Source: Porticoccus sp. (lineage in GTDB: Bacteria; Pseudomonadota; Gammaproteobacteria; Pseudomonadales; Porticoccaceae). From it: a stretch of DNA of 6,824 bases. Positions 1-6,824 of the stretch are shown one piece after another. Each line of letters starts with the position of its first letter. Within the stretch, counting starts at the first letter, position 1. The stretch covers positions 7,039 through 13,862 of the forward strand of contig NYXF01000048.1 of the NCBI GenBank assembly GCA_002685455.1, read 5' to 3'. The notes under the pieces are model-generated. The model was given only the letters and a program-made list of their open reading frames with translations, was not told the origin of the DNA and made no database searches. A program made the position numbers and the translations under genes.

Positions 1-1753
1 TATTTTATCACAAGAATCTGAGCTTTCTGAGTTGGCAGAAGATCTTATTAAATATTATCCACCACCTATTTCTGGAATTCATAGGCTATATTTTAAGGAT
101 AAAAATATAGTCTTAACACTTATGTATGGCGATTCATATGATATGTTTTCATCAATAAAAAATAGTGAGCATCCATTTTTTGTGAGAGAAAATAATCCTA
201 TCTTTGATACCTGGTTTATAGCTGACTTTTCTAAAAAAAATAATCTAGATTTATTGTCAGCCGATTTATTTAGGGTTATTGCTGATCTTAGCCAACCTGG
301 AACAACTTTTAGTACGTTTACTAAAGATAATCTTATAAAAAAAAGATTTATGGAGGTGGGATTTTCTACAAATATCAATACTTACAGCAGGTCTGCAATT
401 CCATATATTAATGGCAAGTTGATAAATTGGAAAAGTCAAAGTATATCAAAAGAAAGCTGGAAGCCAACTTTATTTAATTCTCCTCATAAAGCGCCGTGGT
501 ATTTGACACCTAAAATAGAAAAACCTACTGCAGTGGTCATAATAGGCGGTGGAATAGCAGGCTGTTCAACTGCCAGGGCTTTGGCAGAACGTGGAATTTC
601 TGTAACTATGATTGAACGTCATAAAGATTTAGCACAAGGGGCTTCTGGGAACCCACAGGGTATACTTTATCCTAAACTTTCATCAGGGGTTTCAGAAATT
701 TCACGTTTTGGTATTTCTTCATTAATTGCGGCAAGTAAATTTTATAAAAATTTCTTGGATGATAAAAAATCCGAAAACCTTGGAGATAGATGTGGTGTAA
801 TTATATTGCCAAAAAAATCAAGTGATAAGGACGATTTTGAGCTTATTGCTTCAATATATCCTGAGGAGTTTGTCAGTCTGGTCTCAGGCAAAGAACTTGA
901 TAAAAAAGCCGGGCTGTCTTTGTCACATAGATTTGGATTATTTTTTCCAGAGCTTGGCTGGATTAACCCACCACATGTTTGTAGATCACTCATTGAGCAT
1001 CCCTTGATTTGTGTCAAAAAAGCAGAGGTCAAGAATATTGAATTAAAAAAAAATTTAAGATCAAAAGAAGAATTCTGGGTTGTAATGGACGATATGGAAA
1101 ATTTGCTAGCAGAGACAACTGTGGTTGTTTTAGCCTGTTCTTTTGAAAGTAAAAAATTCAATCAAACCAATTATCTCCCATTAAATAAAGTTCGAGGTCA
1201 GACTACAACTGTTCCTGCAAATAAAAAAACTGCCGATCTCAAGAGTATACTTTGTGGTAGGAGCTATTTTCTACCCAAATTTAACGGAACTCATACCCTT
1301 GGTGCAACCTATAATAAAAATGAAAATGAAATATCAAATCGCGAAGAGGATCATGCAGAAAATATCAATCAATTAAATGCCTTAGATCGATCACTTTCCG
1401 AAAATTTTAGCCAAATAGATACATCTGCACTTGGAGGTAGAGCATCATTTAGGTGCACCACACCTGATTTTTTACCAATTGTTGGTCCCGCTCCAAAACT
1501 TAATGATTATCTTAAAGATTATAAACTGATGAAGAAAAATGCTCGGTCTCATATACCGATTCCAGGGGCTACATGGAAAGGTTTGTATCTAAATATTGGC
1601 CATGGCTCCAAAGGCCTTAGTTATGCTCCAATTTGCGCCGATCTAATCGCAAGCCAAATATGTAAAGAAGTACCGCCATTAGAGCTTGACTTAAGGCTTG
1701 CAATTCATCCTGGTCGTTTTATCATCAGGGATATAAAACGAAATAAATTGTAA
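1..1753 (+). CDS. mnmC: MnmC, bifunctional tRNA (mnm5s2U34) methyltransferase / FAD-dependent cmnm5U oxidoreductase, 5'-truncated by the window edge
   Basis: In this family the C-terminal FAD domain removes the carboxymethyl group from cmnm5(s2)U34 in tRNA to give nm5(s2)U. The N-terminal SAM-dependent domain then methylates it to mnm5(s2)U. It acts in the cytoplasm. The frame is open from position 2 to the left edge, so the TTG at 32 is not the start. Against E. coli MnmC (about 668 aa), roughly 125 N-terminal residues, including the glycine-rich SAM motif, lie outside the window. Visible parts in order are the second half of the methyltransferase domain (to about 430), a linker, and the oxidoreductase domain with the dinucleotide-binding GGGIAG (545-562). 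After that come GASGNPQGILYPKLS, RCTTPDFLPIVGPAP and the C-terminal HGSKGL...LAIHPGRF block, all close to E. coli. The methyltransferase part is odd: DAWFLDGF reads DTWFIADF (206-229), and the GFGxKREM-type segment is absent. The FAD half is a confident call; methyltransferase activity is doubtful. Confidence 0.93.
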   Translation, partial: ILSQESELSELAEDLIKYYPPPISGIHRLYFKDKNIVLTLMYGDSYDMFSSIKNSEHPFFVRENNPIFDTWFIADFSKKNNLDLLSADLFRVIADLSQPGTTFSTFTKDNLIKKRFMEVGFSTNINTYSRSAIPYINGKLINWKSQSISKESWKPTLFNSPHKAPWYLTPKIEKPTAVVIIGGGIAGCSTARALAERGISVTMIERHKDLAQGASGNPQGILYPKLSSGVSEISRFGISSLIAASKFYKNFLDDKKSENLGDRCGVIILPKKSSDKDDFELIASIYPEEFVSLVSGKELDKKAGLSLSHRFGLFFPELGWINPPHVCRSLIEHPLICVKKAEVKNIELKKNLRSKEEFWVVMDDMENLLAETTVVVLACSFESKKFNQTNYLPLNKVRGQTTTVPANKKTADLKSILCGRSYFLPKFNGTHTLGATYNKNENEISNREEDHAENINQLNALDRSLSENFSQIDTSALGGRASFRCTTPDFLPIVGPAPKLNDYLKDYKLMKKNARSHIPIPGATWKGLYLNIGHGSKGLSYAPICADLIASQICKEVPPLELDLRLAIHPGRFIIRDIKRNKL

Positions 1754-1846
1754 ATTTTTCTTAATTTCAGGTAAAGAATAGCTTGGTACTTATCTCATAT
1801 GTAAAATACCTGAGAAAGTAAATATTTTTCCCTCAAGGTCTAAATA
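1754..1846 (+). promoter_or_regulatory. Intergenic region with a weak candidate promoter and a Shine-Dalgarno for the M16 protease gene
   Basis: This 93-nt gap is the only sizeable one in the plus-strand run, so a promoter for the downstream protease-thioesterase-cmoB group would most likely sit here. A -10-like TAAAAT lies at 1802-1807 (5 of 6 matches to TATAAT), but no good -35 hexamer lies at the right distance, so the promoter call is weak. AAGG at 1835-1838, 8 nt before the ATG, is a reasonable Shine-Dalgarno. No hairpin followed by a T run is visible after mnmC, so read-through from mnmC is possible. Confidence 0.25.
1767..1813. repeat. 7-bp inverted repeat with a 33-nt spacer
   Basis: TCAGGTA at 1767-1773 is the exact reverse complement of TACCTGA at 1807-1813. 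The right arm overlaps the last base of the -10-like TAAAAT (1802-1807). The 33-nt spacer makes it a poor hairpin, and there is no immediate T run as in an intrinsic terminator. It could be a split operator site or chance in AT-rich DNA. I can assign no function. Confidence 0.25.
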
Positions 1847-4777
1847 ATGAACGCAAATTCAAATATAACTGTGCATCCTGCCTTTGAAGTTTTGAGACAA
1901 AAAAGAATTAATTCATTGGATATTGAAGTTTTTGAGTTTAAACACAAGAAAACAGGTGCTCAACATATACATATATCAGCAAAAAATACAGAAAATGTTT
2001 TTTTAGTCGCTCTTAGAACAGTGCCAACTGACTCGACCGGTGTAGCCCATATACTTGAACATACTGCACTCTGTGGTAGCGAAAAATACCAGGTGCGCGA
2101 TCCTTTTTTTATGATGATTCGTCGATCTTTAAATACTTTTATGAATGCTTTTACTAGTTCTGATTGGACAGCATACCCGTTTGCAAGCCAGAATAAAAAA
2201 GATTTTAATAATTTGCTGGATGTATATCTTGATGCTGTTTTCTTCTCTCGATTGGATGAATTAGATTTTGCACAAGAAGGTCATCGCATTGAATTTAAGG
2301 ATCCTAAAAATATAGAATCAGAGCTTGTTTTTAAAGGGGTAGTTTTCAACGAAATGAAAGGAGCTATGGGCTCCATCACATCGATTATTTGGCAAACTCT
2401 ATGCAAACACCTCTATCCTACGACAACCTATCGATTTAACAGCGGTGGTGATCCTGCATGTATTCCAGATCTCACCCACGAGCAATTAATAGAGTTTTAT
2501 AGGACCCACTATCATCCTTCTAACGCTATCTTTTTGACCTACGGTGATATTGCAGCAGAGGATCATCAAAAACGCTTCGAAAATCAGGTTTTACATAAAT
2601 TTAATGCTTTAGATGACAGAATTTCAGTCCCGCATGAAAAGCGTTTTTTGAAACCTGTCGCTATTCAAGAGAATTATGCTTTTAATGATGAAAGAGATTC
2701 TAAAAATAAAACACATATTATTATGAGCTGGCTTTTAGGTAGCACCACTAATTTAAAAGAAAACTTGGAGGCACAGTTATTATCAAGCGTGCTCTTAGAT
2801 AATAGCGCATCCCCTTTGCAAAAAGCCTTAGAGGTTACTCATTTAGGTTCATCGCCATCTCCATTGTGCGGGCTTGACGATTCACAACTTGAACTATGTT
2901 TTGTCTGCGGAATAGAAGGAAGTAGTGCAGAAAATTCAGATGCACTTGAAAATCTCGTGTTAAGTGTATTAGAAGATATTGTCCAGAACGGTATACCCCA
3001 GCCAGAATTAGAAGCCTCACTCCATCAATTAGAATTAAATCAACGCGAAATAGGTGGTGACGGCTATCCTTATGGTTTACAGCTTATACTCACAGCACTA
3101 ACAAATGCAACGCATAGAGGTGATCCAATTGCCTTACTAGATATTGAAGAAGCCTTAGGTCAGCTGCAAAAGAATATTAAGGATCCTAGCTATATCAAAC
3201 AACTTACGAGTCGCCTTCTTCTTAAAAATAATCATAGAGTTAGGCTCACACTTATTCCTGACAATAAAATGAAGGAAATAAACGACGCTGTTGAAGCAAA
3301 ACGCCTGGCCACTATAAAAAACAACCTTGACAAAGAGGGTAAACAAGCTCTAATTAATAAATCATTAGAGTTAATTAAGCGGCAAAATAATGTGGATGAC
3401 GAATCGATCTTACCTAAGGTTGGATTAGAGGATATTCCAGAAAAAATGGCTGCTACTCCTAATAAGACTAACCATAATGGTTCTCCTTCGCTTAATTTAT
3501 ACGATTCTGGAACTAATGGGCTTATATATCAGCAAGTAATCGTTGATCTTCCTAAATTAACATCTGAGCAAATAAGTCTTATTCCTATTTATAGTAGAGT
3601 CCTTACAGAGCTCGGAATTGACGGTAGAAGCTATTTAGATACACAACGCTGGCAATCACAAGTTAGTGGTGGCATAAGTGCTCATGTAAGCGCTAAGGGA
3701 TCTCTAAAACACATAGAGTCGCTTTCCGGTCATCTGACTATCTCAACTAAGGGGTTAGTAAAAAATCAAGCTGCTTTAAAAGATCTAATACAAGCTACCC
3801 TAGAAAAACCTAGATTTGACGAATTATCCAGAATCAAAGAAATAATCGAACAAAAACAGGCGAGGCAAGAGACCGCTATTACTGGTATTGGTCAAAAATT
3901 AGCTATGGTTGCTGCCTCAAGGGGAATTTCACCAATAGGAAGACTGGCCCACCAATGGGATGGATTAGGATCAATTATTGAGACTAAAAGATTAAATAAT
4001 GAAACAACAAAAAAACAATCCCTAGTAAATCTGGGTGATAAGCTATCTGAGCTACACCAGATGATTTTGTTGATGCCAAGAAAACACCTAATAATAGGGG
4101 AAGCCGAGAAGTTTCATAATAATACGTCTATAGCTAGTAAATTTTATAATGAAAGGGCTAACCAAAAATTAAAGACATTTGACTGTAACTATCAAGAGTG
4201 TAAGGTTTTAGAGTTTTGGGAATTAAATACTCCTGTTAATTTTTGTGCGAAATCCTACCCAACGGTTTCTATAAACCATCCAGATGCGGCTCCATTGACA
4301 GTATTAGGTGAGTTTTTAAGAAATGGTTATCTTCATGGGGCAATAAGAGAGAGAGGTGGAGCATATGGCGGAGGGGCACTCCAAGATAACAATATTTCTA
4401 GCTTTAAGTTTTTCTCTTATAGAGACCCCCGTCTCGAGGAAACATTAAAAGATTTTGATTCTTCAATAGACTGGATAAAAGATAACGTGCATAAAGACAA
4501 TCAAGTTGAAGAGGCGATACTTGGTGTAATTTGCTCTATAGATAAGCCCTCTTCACCAGCAGGTCAAGTTATACAAACTTTTCATAATGAGCTTTATGGA
4601 AGAACACAGGAAATTTTGGAGTCGTTTAGATCTCGTGTCACAGAAGTTGCATCTAGTGATCTTCGAAGAGTTGCTGAAAAATATCTTGTTGAAGCAAATT
4701 CCAATGTTGCTGTGGTAAGCAATAAACAAAATCTTGCTATTGCTGACCGTATGAATCTATCAATAATGACTCTTTAG
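1847..4777 (+). CDS. PreP-type M16C zinc metallopeptidase (presequence protease / insulinase-like)
   Basis: This 976-aa protein is full length for the M16C family (mitochondrial and plastid presequence protease PreP/PITRM1, yeast Cym1, Plasmodium falcilysin). These enzymes degrade unfolded peptides inside a closed chamber. The inverted zinc site HILEH is at residues 68-72: H68 and H72 are ligands and E71 is the catalytic base. The distal ligand is E169 in NEMKG, 97 residues after the second His, the same spacing as in human PITRM1. The substrate-contacting pair in the C-terminal half is R834 and Y840 (RERGGAYGGG), followed by FKFFSYRDPR. The order is catalytic M16 domain, inactive M16 domain, a helical M16C-associated linker region, then two more M16-like domains. 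The N-terminus has no signal peptide or membrane segment, so a cytoplasmic peptide-scavenging role is inferred. The ATG at 1847 has an AAGG Shine-Dalgarno 8 nt upstream. Its stop overlaps the thioesterase Shine-Dalgarno. Natural substrates cannot be read from the sequence. Confidence 0.93.
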   Translation: MNANSNITVHPAFEVLRQKRINSLDIEVFEFKHKKTGAQHIHISAKNTENVFLVALRTVPTDSTGVAHILEHTALCGSEKYQVRDPFFMMIRRSLNTFMNAFTSSDWTAYPFASQNKKDFNNLLDVYLDAVFFSRLDELDFAQEGHRIEFKDPKNIESELVFKGVVFNEMKGAMGSITSIIWQTLCKHLYPTTTYRFNSGGDPACIPDLTHEQLIEFYRTHYHPSNAIFLTYGDIAAEDHQKRFENQVLHKFNALDDRISVPHEKRFLKPVAIQENYAFNDERDSKNKTHIIMSWLLGSTTNLKENLEAQLLSSVLLDNSASPLQKALEVTHLGSSPSPLCGLDDSQLELCFVCGIEGSSAENSDALENLVLSVLEDIVQNGIPQPELEASLHQLELNQREIGGDGYPYGLQLILTALTNATHRGDPIALLDIEEALGQLQKNIKDPSYIKQLTSRLLLKNNHRVRLTLIPDNKMKEINDAVEAKRLATIKNNLDKEGKQALINKSLELIKRQNNVDDESILPKVGLEDIPEKMAATPNKTNHNGSPSLNLYDSGTNGLIYQQVIVDLPKLTSEQISLIPIYSRVLTELGIDGRSYLDTQRWQSQVSGGISAHVSAKGSLKHIESLSGHLTISTKGLVKNQAALKDLIQATLEKPRFDELSRIKEIIEQKQARQETAITGIGQKLAMVAASRGISPIGRLAHQWDGLGSIIETKRLNNETTKKQSLVNLGDKLSELHQMILLMPRKHLIIGEAEKFHNNTSIASKFYNERANQKLKTFDCNYQECKVLEFWELNTPVNFCAKSYPTVSINHPDAAPLTVLGEFLRNGYLHGAIRERGGAYGGGALQDNNISSFKFFSYRDPRLEETLKDFDSSIDWIKDNVHKDNQVEEAILGVICSIDKPSSPAGQVIQTFHNELYGRTQEILESFRSRVTEVASSDLRRVAEKYLVEANSNVAVVSNKQNLAIADRMNLSIMTL

Positions 4778-4780
4778 GTG
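4776..4780 (+). promoter_or_regulatory. Shine-Dalgarno AGGTG overlapping the protease stop codon
   Basis: AGGTG at 4776-4780 includes the last two bases of the protease TAG stop (4775-4777) and sits 6 nt before the thioesterase ATG at 4787. This supports that start and suggests translation of the two genes is coupled. Confidence 0.55.
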
Positions 4781-4786
4781 TAACAA

Positions 4787-5176
4787 ATGTTTGTAACTAT
4801 TATAGAGCCTAGATTTTCAGAAACAGATATTTTGGGGCACATAAATAATACTGCTTTTCCCGTCTGGTTTGAAACAGCTAGACAGGACATATTCAAATTA
4901 GTTCATCCGAATCTATCCAGTAGTGACTGGCCAATGATTATTGCACACATTCACGTTGATTTTATTCTGCAAACTGAATATGGAGATGAAGTAACTATCG
5001 AGTCTTCTATTTCAAAAATTGGCAAAAAGTCCTTTGATGTAACTCATGAAGCTTACCAAAATAAGTTATTAGTTGCCAAAGGTAATGCTGTTTTGGTTTG
5101 GTATAATTATGCTCAGCAAAGTAGCAGTCTTATACCTGAAGAAATACGCGAATTACTCAAACAACATCAACTATAA
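4787..5176 (+). CDS. Acyl-CoA thioesterase, 4HBT/YbgC-like hotdog fold
   Basis: This 129-aa single-domain protein has the 4-hydroxybenzoyl-CoA thioesterase (4HBT) fold and is predicted to hydrolyse acyl-CoA thioesters in the cytoplasm. The family signature is at residues 10-28, with RFSETD then GHINN. D14 falls at the position of the catalytic Asp in 4HBT-type enzymes, and GHINN begins the central hotdog helix that continues as WFETAR. The middle segment (HVDFILQTEYGDEV) and the later KGNAVLVWYN strand match the usual pattern of a substrate-lining sheet. The length is typical, and there is no signal peptide or fused domain. The AGGTG Shine-Dalgarno overlaps the upstream stop, which fixes the ATG at 4787. 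It lies between the M16C protease and cmoB with gaps of 9 and 10 nt, so it is probably cotranscribed with both. Substrate chain length and physiological role cannot be decided; YbgC, FadM and uncharacterised thioesterases share these motifs, so no gene symbol is given. Confidence 0.88.
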   Translation: MFVTIIEPRFSETDILGHINNTAFPVWFETARQDIFKLVHPNLSSSDWPMIIAHIHVDFILQTEYGDEVTIESSISKIGKKSFDVTHEAYQNKLLVAKGNAVLVWYNYAQQSSSLIPEEIRELLKQHQL

Positions 5177-5186
5177 AATTAGTATT

Positions 5187-6206
5187 ATGAATATACCTGA
5201 GAATTCAATTATTAATTTTTCAGATTTTATTAGTTCTATTTCTGACGGCCAGTTATCTTCTTGGGCAGCTAATCTTCCCGAAGATATTCAGTACTCTATG
5301 ACGTCTGGTCGCTGGGGTGATATGTCCACCTGGGAGCAAGCCCTAAGTAGCCTACCTGAAATTAATTGCAGTAAATTAGATCTCAAAAATGGGGTGTTCA
5401 TAGGTCAACTTGGCGATTCCAGTGATATAGAAATAAAACATTTGGAACAGTCGCTGATGAAACTTCACCCATGGAGGAAAGGTCCTTTTTTTATAAGCGG
5501 GTTAAATATTGATACAGAATGGAGATCAGACTGGAAATGGGACCGAATAATTCCACATATATCCCCACTTGATGAAAAGCTAGTGTTAGATGTAGGTTGT
5601 GGTAATGGCTATCATTGTTTAAGAATGGCTGGCGAAGGAGCGGCTAGAGTCATAGGAATAGATCCCTCAGTAAAATTTATTTATCAATTCTACGCTATCA
5701 AGAGTTATATAAATAAATACTTCCATCAAACCAAAGTAAATAGCCAAATACTAGTTGATGTAATTCCGGTGAAAGCTGAAAGTTTACCAAAGAAATTAAA
5801 GGCATTTGACACTGTCTTCTCTATGGGTGTAATTTACCATCGTCGATCACCAGGCGAACATTTGTCCAAATTATGGAGCTTTGTTAAACCCGGCGGTGAG
5901 ATTGTGCTAGAAACACTCATAATAGAGGGCGGACTGGGGGATCAATTAAAACCAAAAGGACGTTACGCTAAAATGTCAAATGTCTGGTCTATACCAAGCA
6001 TTGAGACTGTCCTTTGCTGGATGGAAGAAAATAAATTTAAAAACTGTCGCGTGGTTGATATTTCAATAACTAGCTTCGAAGAACAAAGATCATCCAATTG
6101 GATGAAATTTGAATCTTTATCAAATTTTTTAAACAAAACTAATTCAAGACTCACAGTAGAGGGTTATCCTGCTCCAATTAGAGCTGTATTCATAGCAGAG
6201 GCTTAG
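5187..6206 (+). CDS. cmoB: CmoB, tRNA U34 carboxymethyltransferase
   Basis: CmoB transfers the carboxymethyl group of carboxy-S-adenosylmethionine (made by CmoA) to 5-hydroxyuridine 34 of tRNA. This yields cmo5U, which widens wobble decoding of four-codon boxes. The protein has 339 aa against 323 in E. coli. Cofactor-contacting residues known from E. coli align: K98 in PWRKGP (E. coli K91), W112 and K117 in TEWRSDWKWD (W105, K110), G137 in DVGCGNG (G130), D159 in GIDPS, M213 and Y217 in FSMGVIYHRR (M196, Y200), and R332 in EGYPAPIRA (R315). The constant shift of +7 becomes +17 between residues 161 and 213, showing a 10-residue insertion around 173-190. The ATG at 5187 is chosen because homology begins just after it; in-frame codons farther upstream (from 5073) overlap the thioesterase and look unlike CmoB. 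There is no clear Shine-Dalgarno, so translation may depend on coupling to the thioesterase, whose stop is 10 nt upstream. cmoA, often adjacent elsewhere, is not in the window. Confidence 0.96.
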   Translation: MNIPENSIINFSDFISSISDGQLSSWAANLPEDIQYSMTSGRWGDMSTWEQALSSLPEINCSKLDLKNGVFIGQLGDSSDIEIKHLEQSLMKLHPWRKGPFFISGLNIDTEWRSDWKWDRIIPHISPLDEKLVLDVGCGNGYHCLRMAGEGAARVIGIDPSVKFIYQFYAIKSYINKYFHQTKVNSQILVDVIPVKAESLPKKLKAFDTVFSMGVIYHRRSPGEHLSKLWSFVKPGGEIVLETLIIEGGLGDQLKPKGRYAKMSNVWSIPSIETVLCWMEENKFKNCRVVDISITSFEEQRSSNWMKFESLSNFLNKTNSRLTVEGYPAPIRAVFIAEA

Positions 6207-6222
6207 ATATCAAATAGAGTAT

Positions 6223-6777
6223 TTAGTCATCAATTTCAGTATAAATAGTATCTAAAGAAAAAAGGGTGTGAATTTCTGCGCACCAAATATTAAGTCGCTG
6301 TGAAGAAAGTTCCGGCTGCTGATCCTCATCAAGTGCCAATCCAACAAATTTTTTTTCATTGCTGTGATCTAAAGTTATTTCAGCTTTTGATGATATATAA
6401 TCGTAACCATCGGTGGGCCAATAACCCACTATTCGGTCCGCTGATTTACTGACAACTTCATACAGCATACCCATTGCATCTAGAAAAAAATCAGCGTAGC
6501 CAAATTGATCTCCTAGACCTACAAATGCAACTGTTTTTCCAGAAAAATTAATTTCCTCCACATCTTCCCAAAATTCCTCCCAGTCAGATTGAATTTGCCC
6601 AAAGTCCCAAGTGGGAATCCCAAGAATTAAGCTATCGTAATTAAGAAAGTCGAGTTGCTTTACTTCTCCAACATCATATATATCTACAGCCTCTTCTCCT
6701 AGCCTTCTTGCAATACGATGAGCAACAGATTCTGTATTTCCATCATCACTTCCAAAAAAAATTGCAATTTTTTTCAC
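6223..6777 (-). CDS. fldB: Long-chain flavodoxin, FldB-like
   Basis: Flavodoxins carry one FMN and shuttle single electrons at low potential between cytoplasmic reductases and acceptor enzymes. This 184-aa protein shows the FMN phosphate loop GSDDGNTE (9-16), the 50s loop PTWDFG with W57, and the 90s loop GLGDQFGY with Y94. W57 and Y94 are the two aromatics that stack on the flavin. LGIPTWDFGQIQSDWE, GYWPTDGYDY and FVGLALDEDQQ resemble E. coli FldB more than FldA. It is about 11 aa longer than E. coli FldB (173 aa), through a short insertion near 131-143 and an acidic C-terminal tail ending EIDD. The start is GTG (6777-6775). An in-frame TAA six bases upstream (minus strand GGATAAACTGTG) rules out an earlier start, and GGA sits 6 nt before the GTG as a weak Shine-Dalgarno. 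It converges on cmoB and is transcribed separately. A weak TTCAAA (6818-6813) upstream could be part of a promoter. FldA-type function cannot be excluded. Confidence 0.92.
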   Translation of the reverse strand: MKKIAIFFGSDDGNTESVAHRIARRLGEEAVDIYDVGEVKQLDFLNYDSLILGIPTWDFGQIQSDWEEFWEDVEEINFSGKTVAFVGLGDQFGYADFFLDAMGMLYEVVSKSADRIVGYWPTDGYDYISSKAEITLDHSNEKKFVGLALDEDQQPELSSQRLNIWCAEIHTLFSLDTIYTEIDD

Positions 6778-6824
6778 AGTTTATCCAATATCTATTGAAA
6801 AAAAATGTTTTATTTGAAGCTCTA

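Noticed and set aside
32..34. TTG as the start codon of mnmC
   Set aside because: The frame stays open to the left edge, and the residues before it align with E. coli MnmC. The true start is outside the window.
79..378. 99-codon minus-strand reading frame inside mnmC
   Set aside because: It is antisense to the MnmC methyltransferase domain and has no recognisable domain, so it is a shadow of the real gene.
742..1161. 139-codon reading frame on the minus strand inside mnmC
   Set aside because: It is antisense to well-conserved MnmC coding sequence, shows no recognisable motif, and is explained by low GC content and codon bias.
5073..5186. N-terminal extension of CmoB from an upstream in-frame ATG
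   Set aside because: It would overlap the thioesterase by about 100 nt, adds residues unlike any part of CmoB, and would make the protein 377 aa. The ATG at 5187 gives a normal length.
6203..6255. Bidirectional intrinsic terminator between cmoB and the flavodoxin gene
   Set aside because: The arms are short and AT-rich, the spacer is long, and no T run follows on either strand.
1..6824. tRNA/rRNA genes, CRISPR arrays, insertion sequences or phage genes
   Set aside because: No cloverleaf-like segment, direct repeat array, transposase motif or terminal inverted repeat was seen. Nearly all of the window is coding sequence for recognised housekeeping families.

Overview
The window holds an ordinary-looking stretch of housekeeping genes from an AT-rich bacterial chromosome (roughly 35-38% GC by eye). 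CmoB, a fused MnmC and an FldB-type long-chain flavodoxin together point to a gammaproteobacterium. The low GC and short intergenic gaps would fit a streamlined, perhaps marine, lineage. That placement is inference, and no genus can be named from this sequence alone. I see no mobile element, CRISPR array, tRNA, rRNA or foreign-looking block.

Layout, left to right. Positions 1-1753 (+) carry the 3' part of mnmC, cut by the left edge: the end of the tRNA methyltransferase domain and the whole FAD-dependent oxidoreductase domain. After a 93-nt gap, 1847-4777 (+) encodes a complete PreP-type M16C zinc metalloprotease. It is followed 9 nt later by a small hotdog-fold acyl-CoA thioesterase (4787-5176, +), and 10 nt after that by cmoB (5187-6206, +). 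A flavodoxin gene (6223-6777, -) points back at cmoB with 16 nt between the two stop codons. The last 47 nt are the start of the flavodoxin upstream region.

The protease, thioesterase and cmoB are spaced like one transcription unit, and mnmC may read into it. The two outer genes of the plus-strand run, mnmC and cmoB, both modify uridine 34 (the wobble base) of tRNAs: MnmC in the mnm5(s2)U pathway, CmoB in the cmo5U pathway. The protease and thioesterase have no evident link to tRNA modification; the spacing suggests co-expression rather than a shared pathway.

The observation most worth a second look is in MnmC. Its oxidoreductase domain keeps the family motifs, but the visible part of the methyltransferase domain has lost the usual DGF-type catalytic motif (it reads FIADF) and the downstream GFGxKREM-type segment. 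This suggests a methyltransferase half that is inactive or strongly diverged. I found no convincing evidence of a new biological system.
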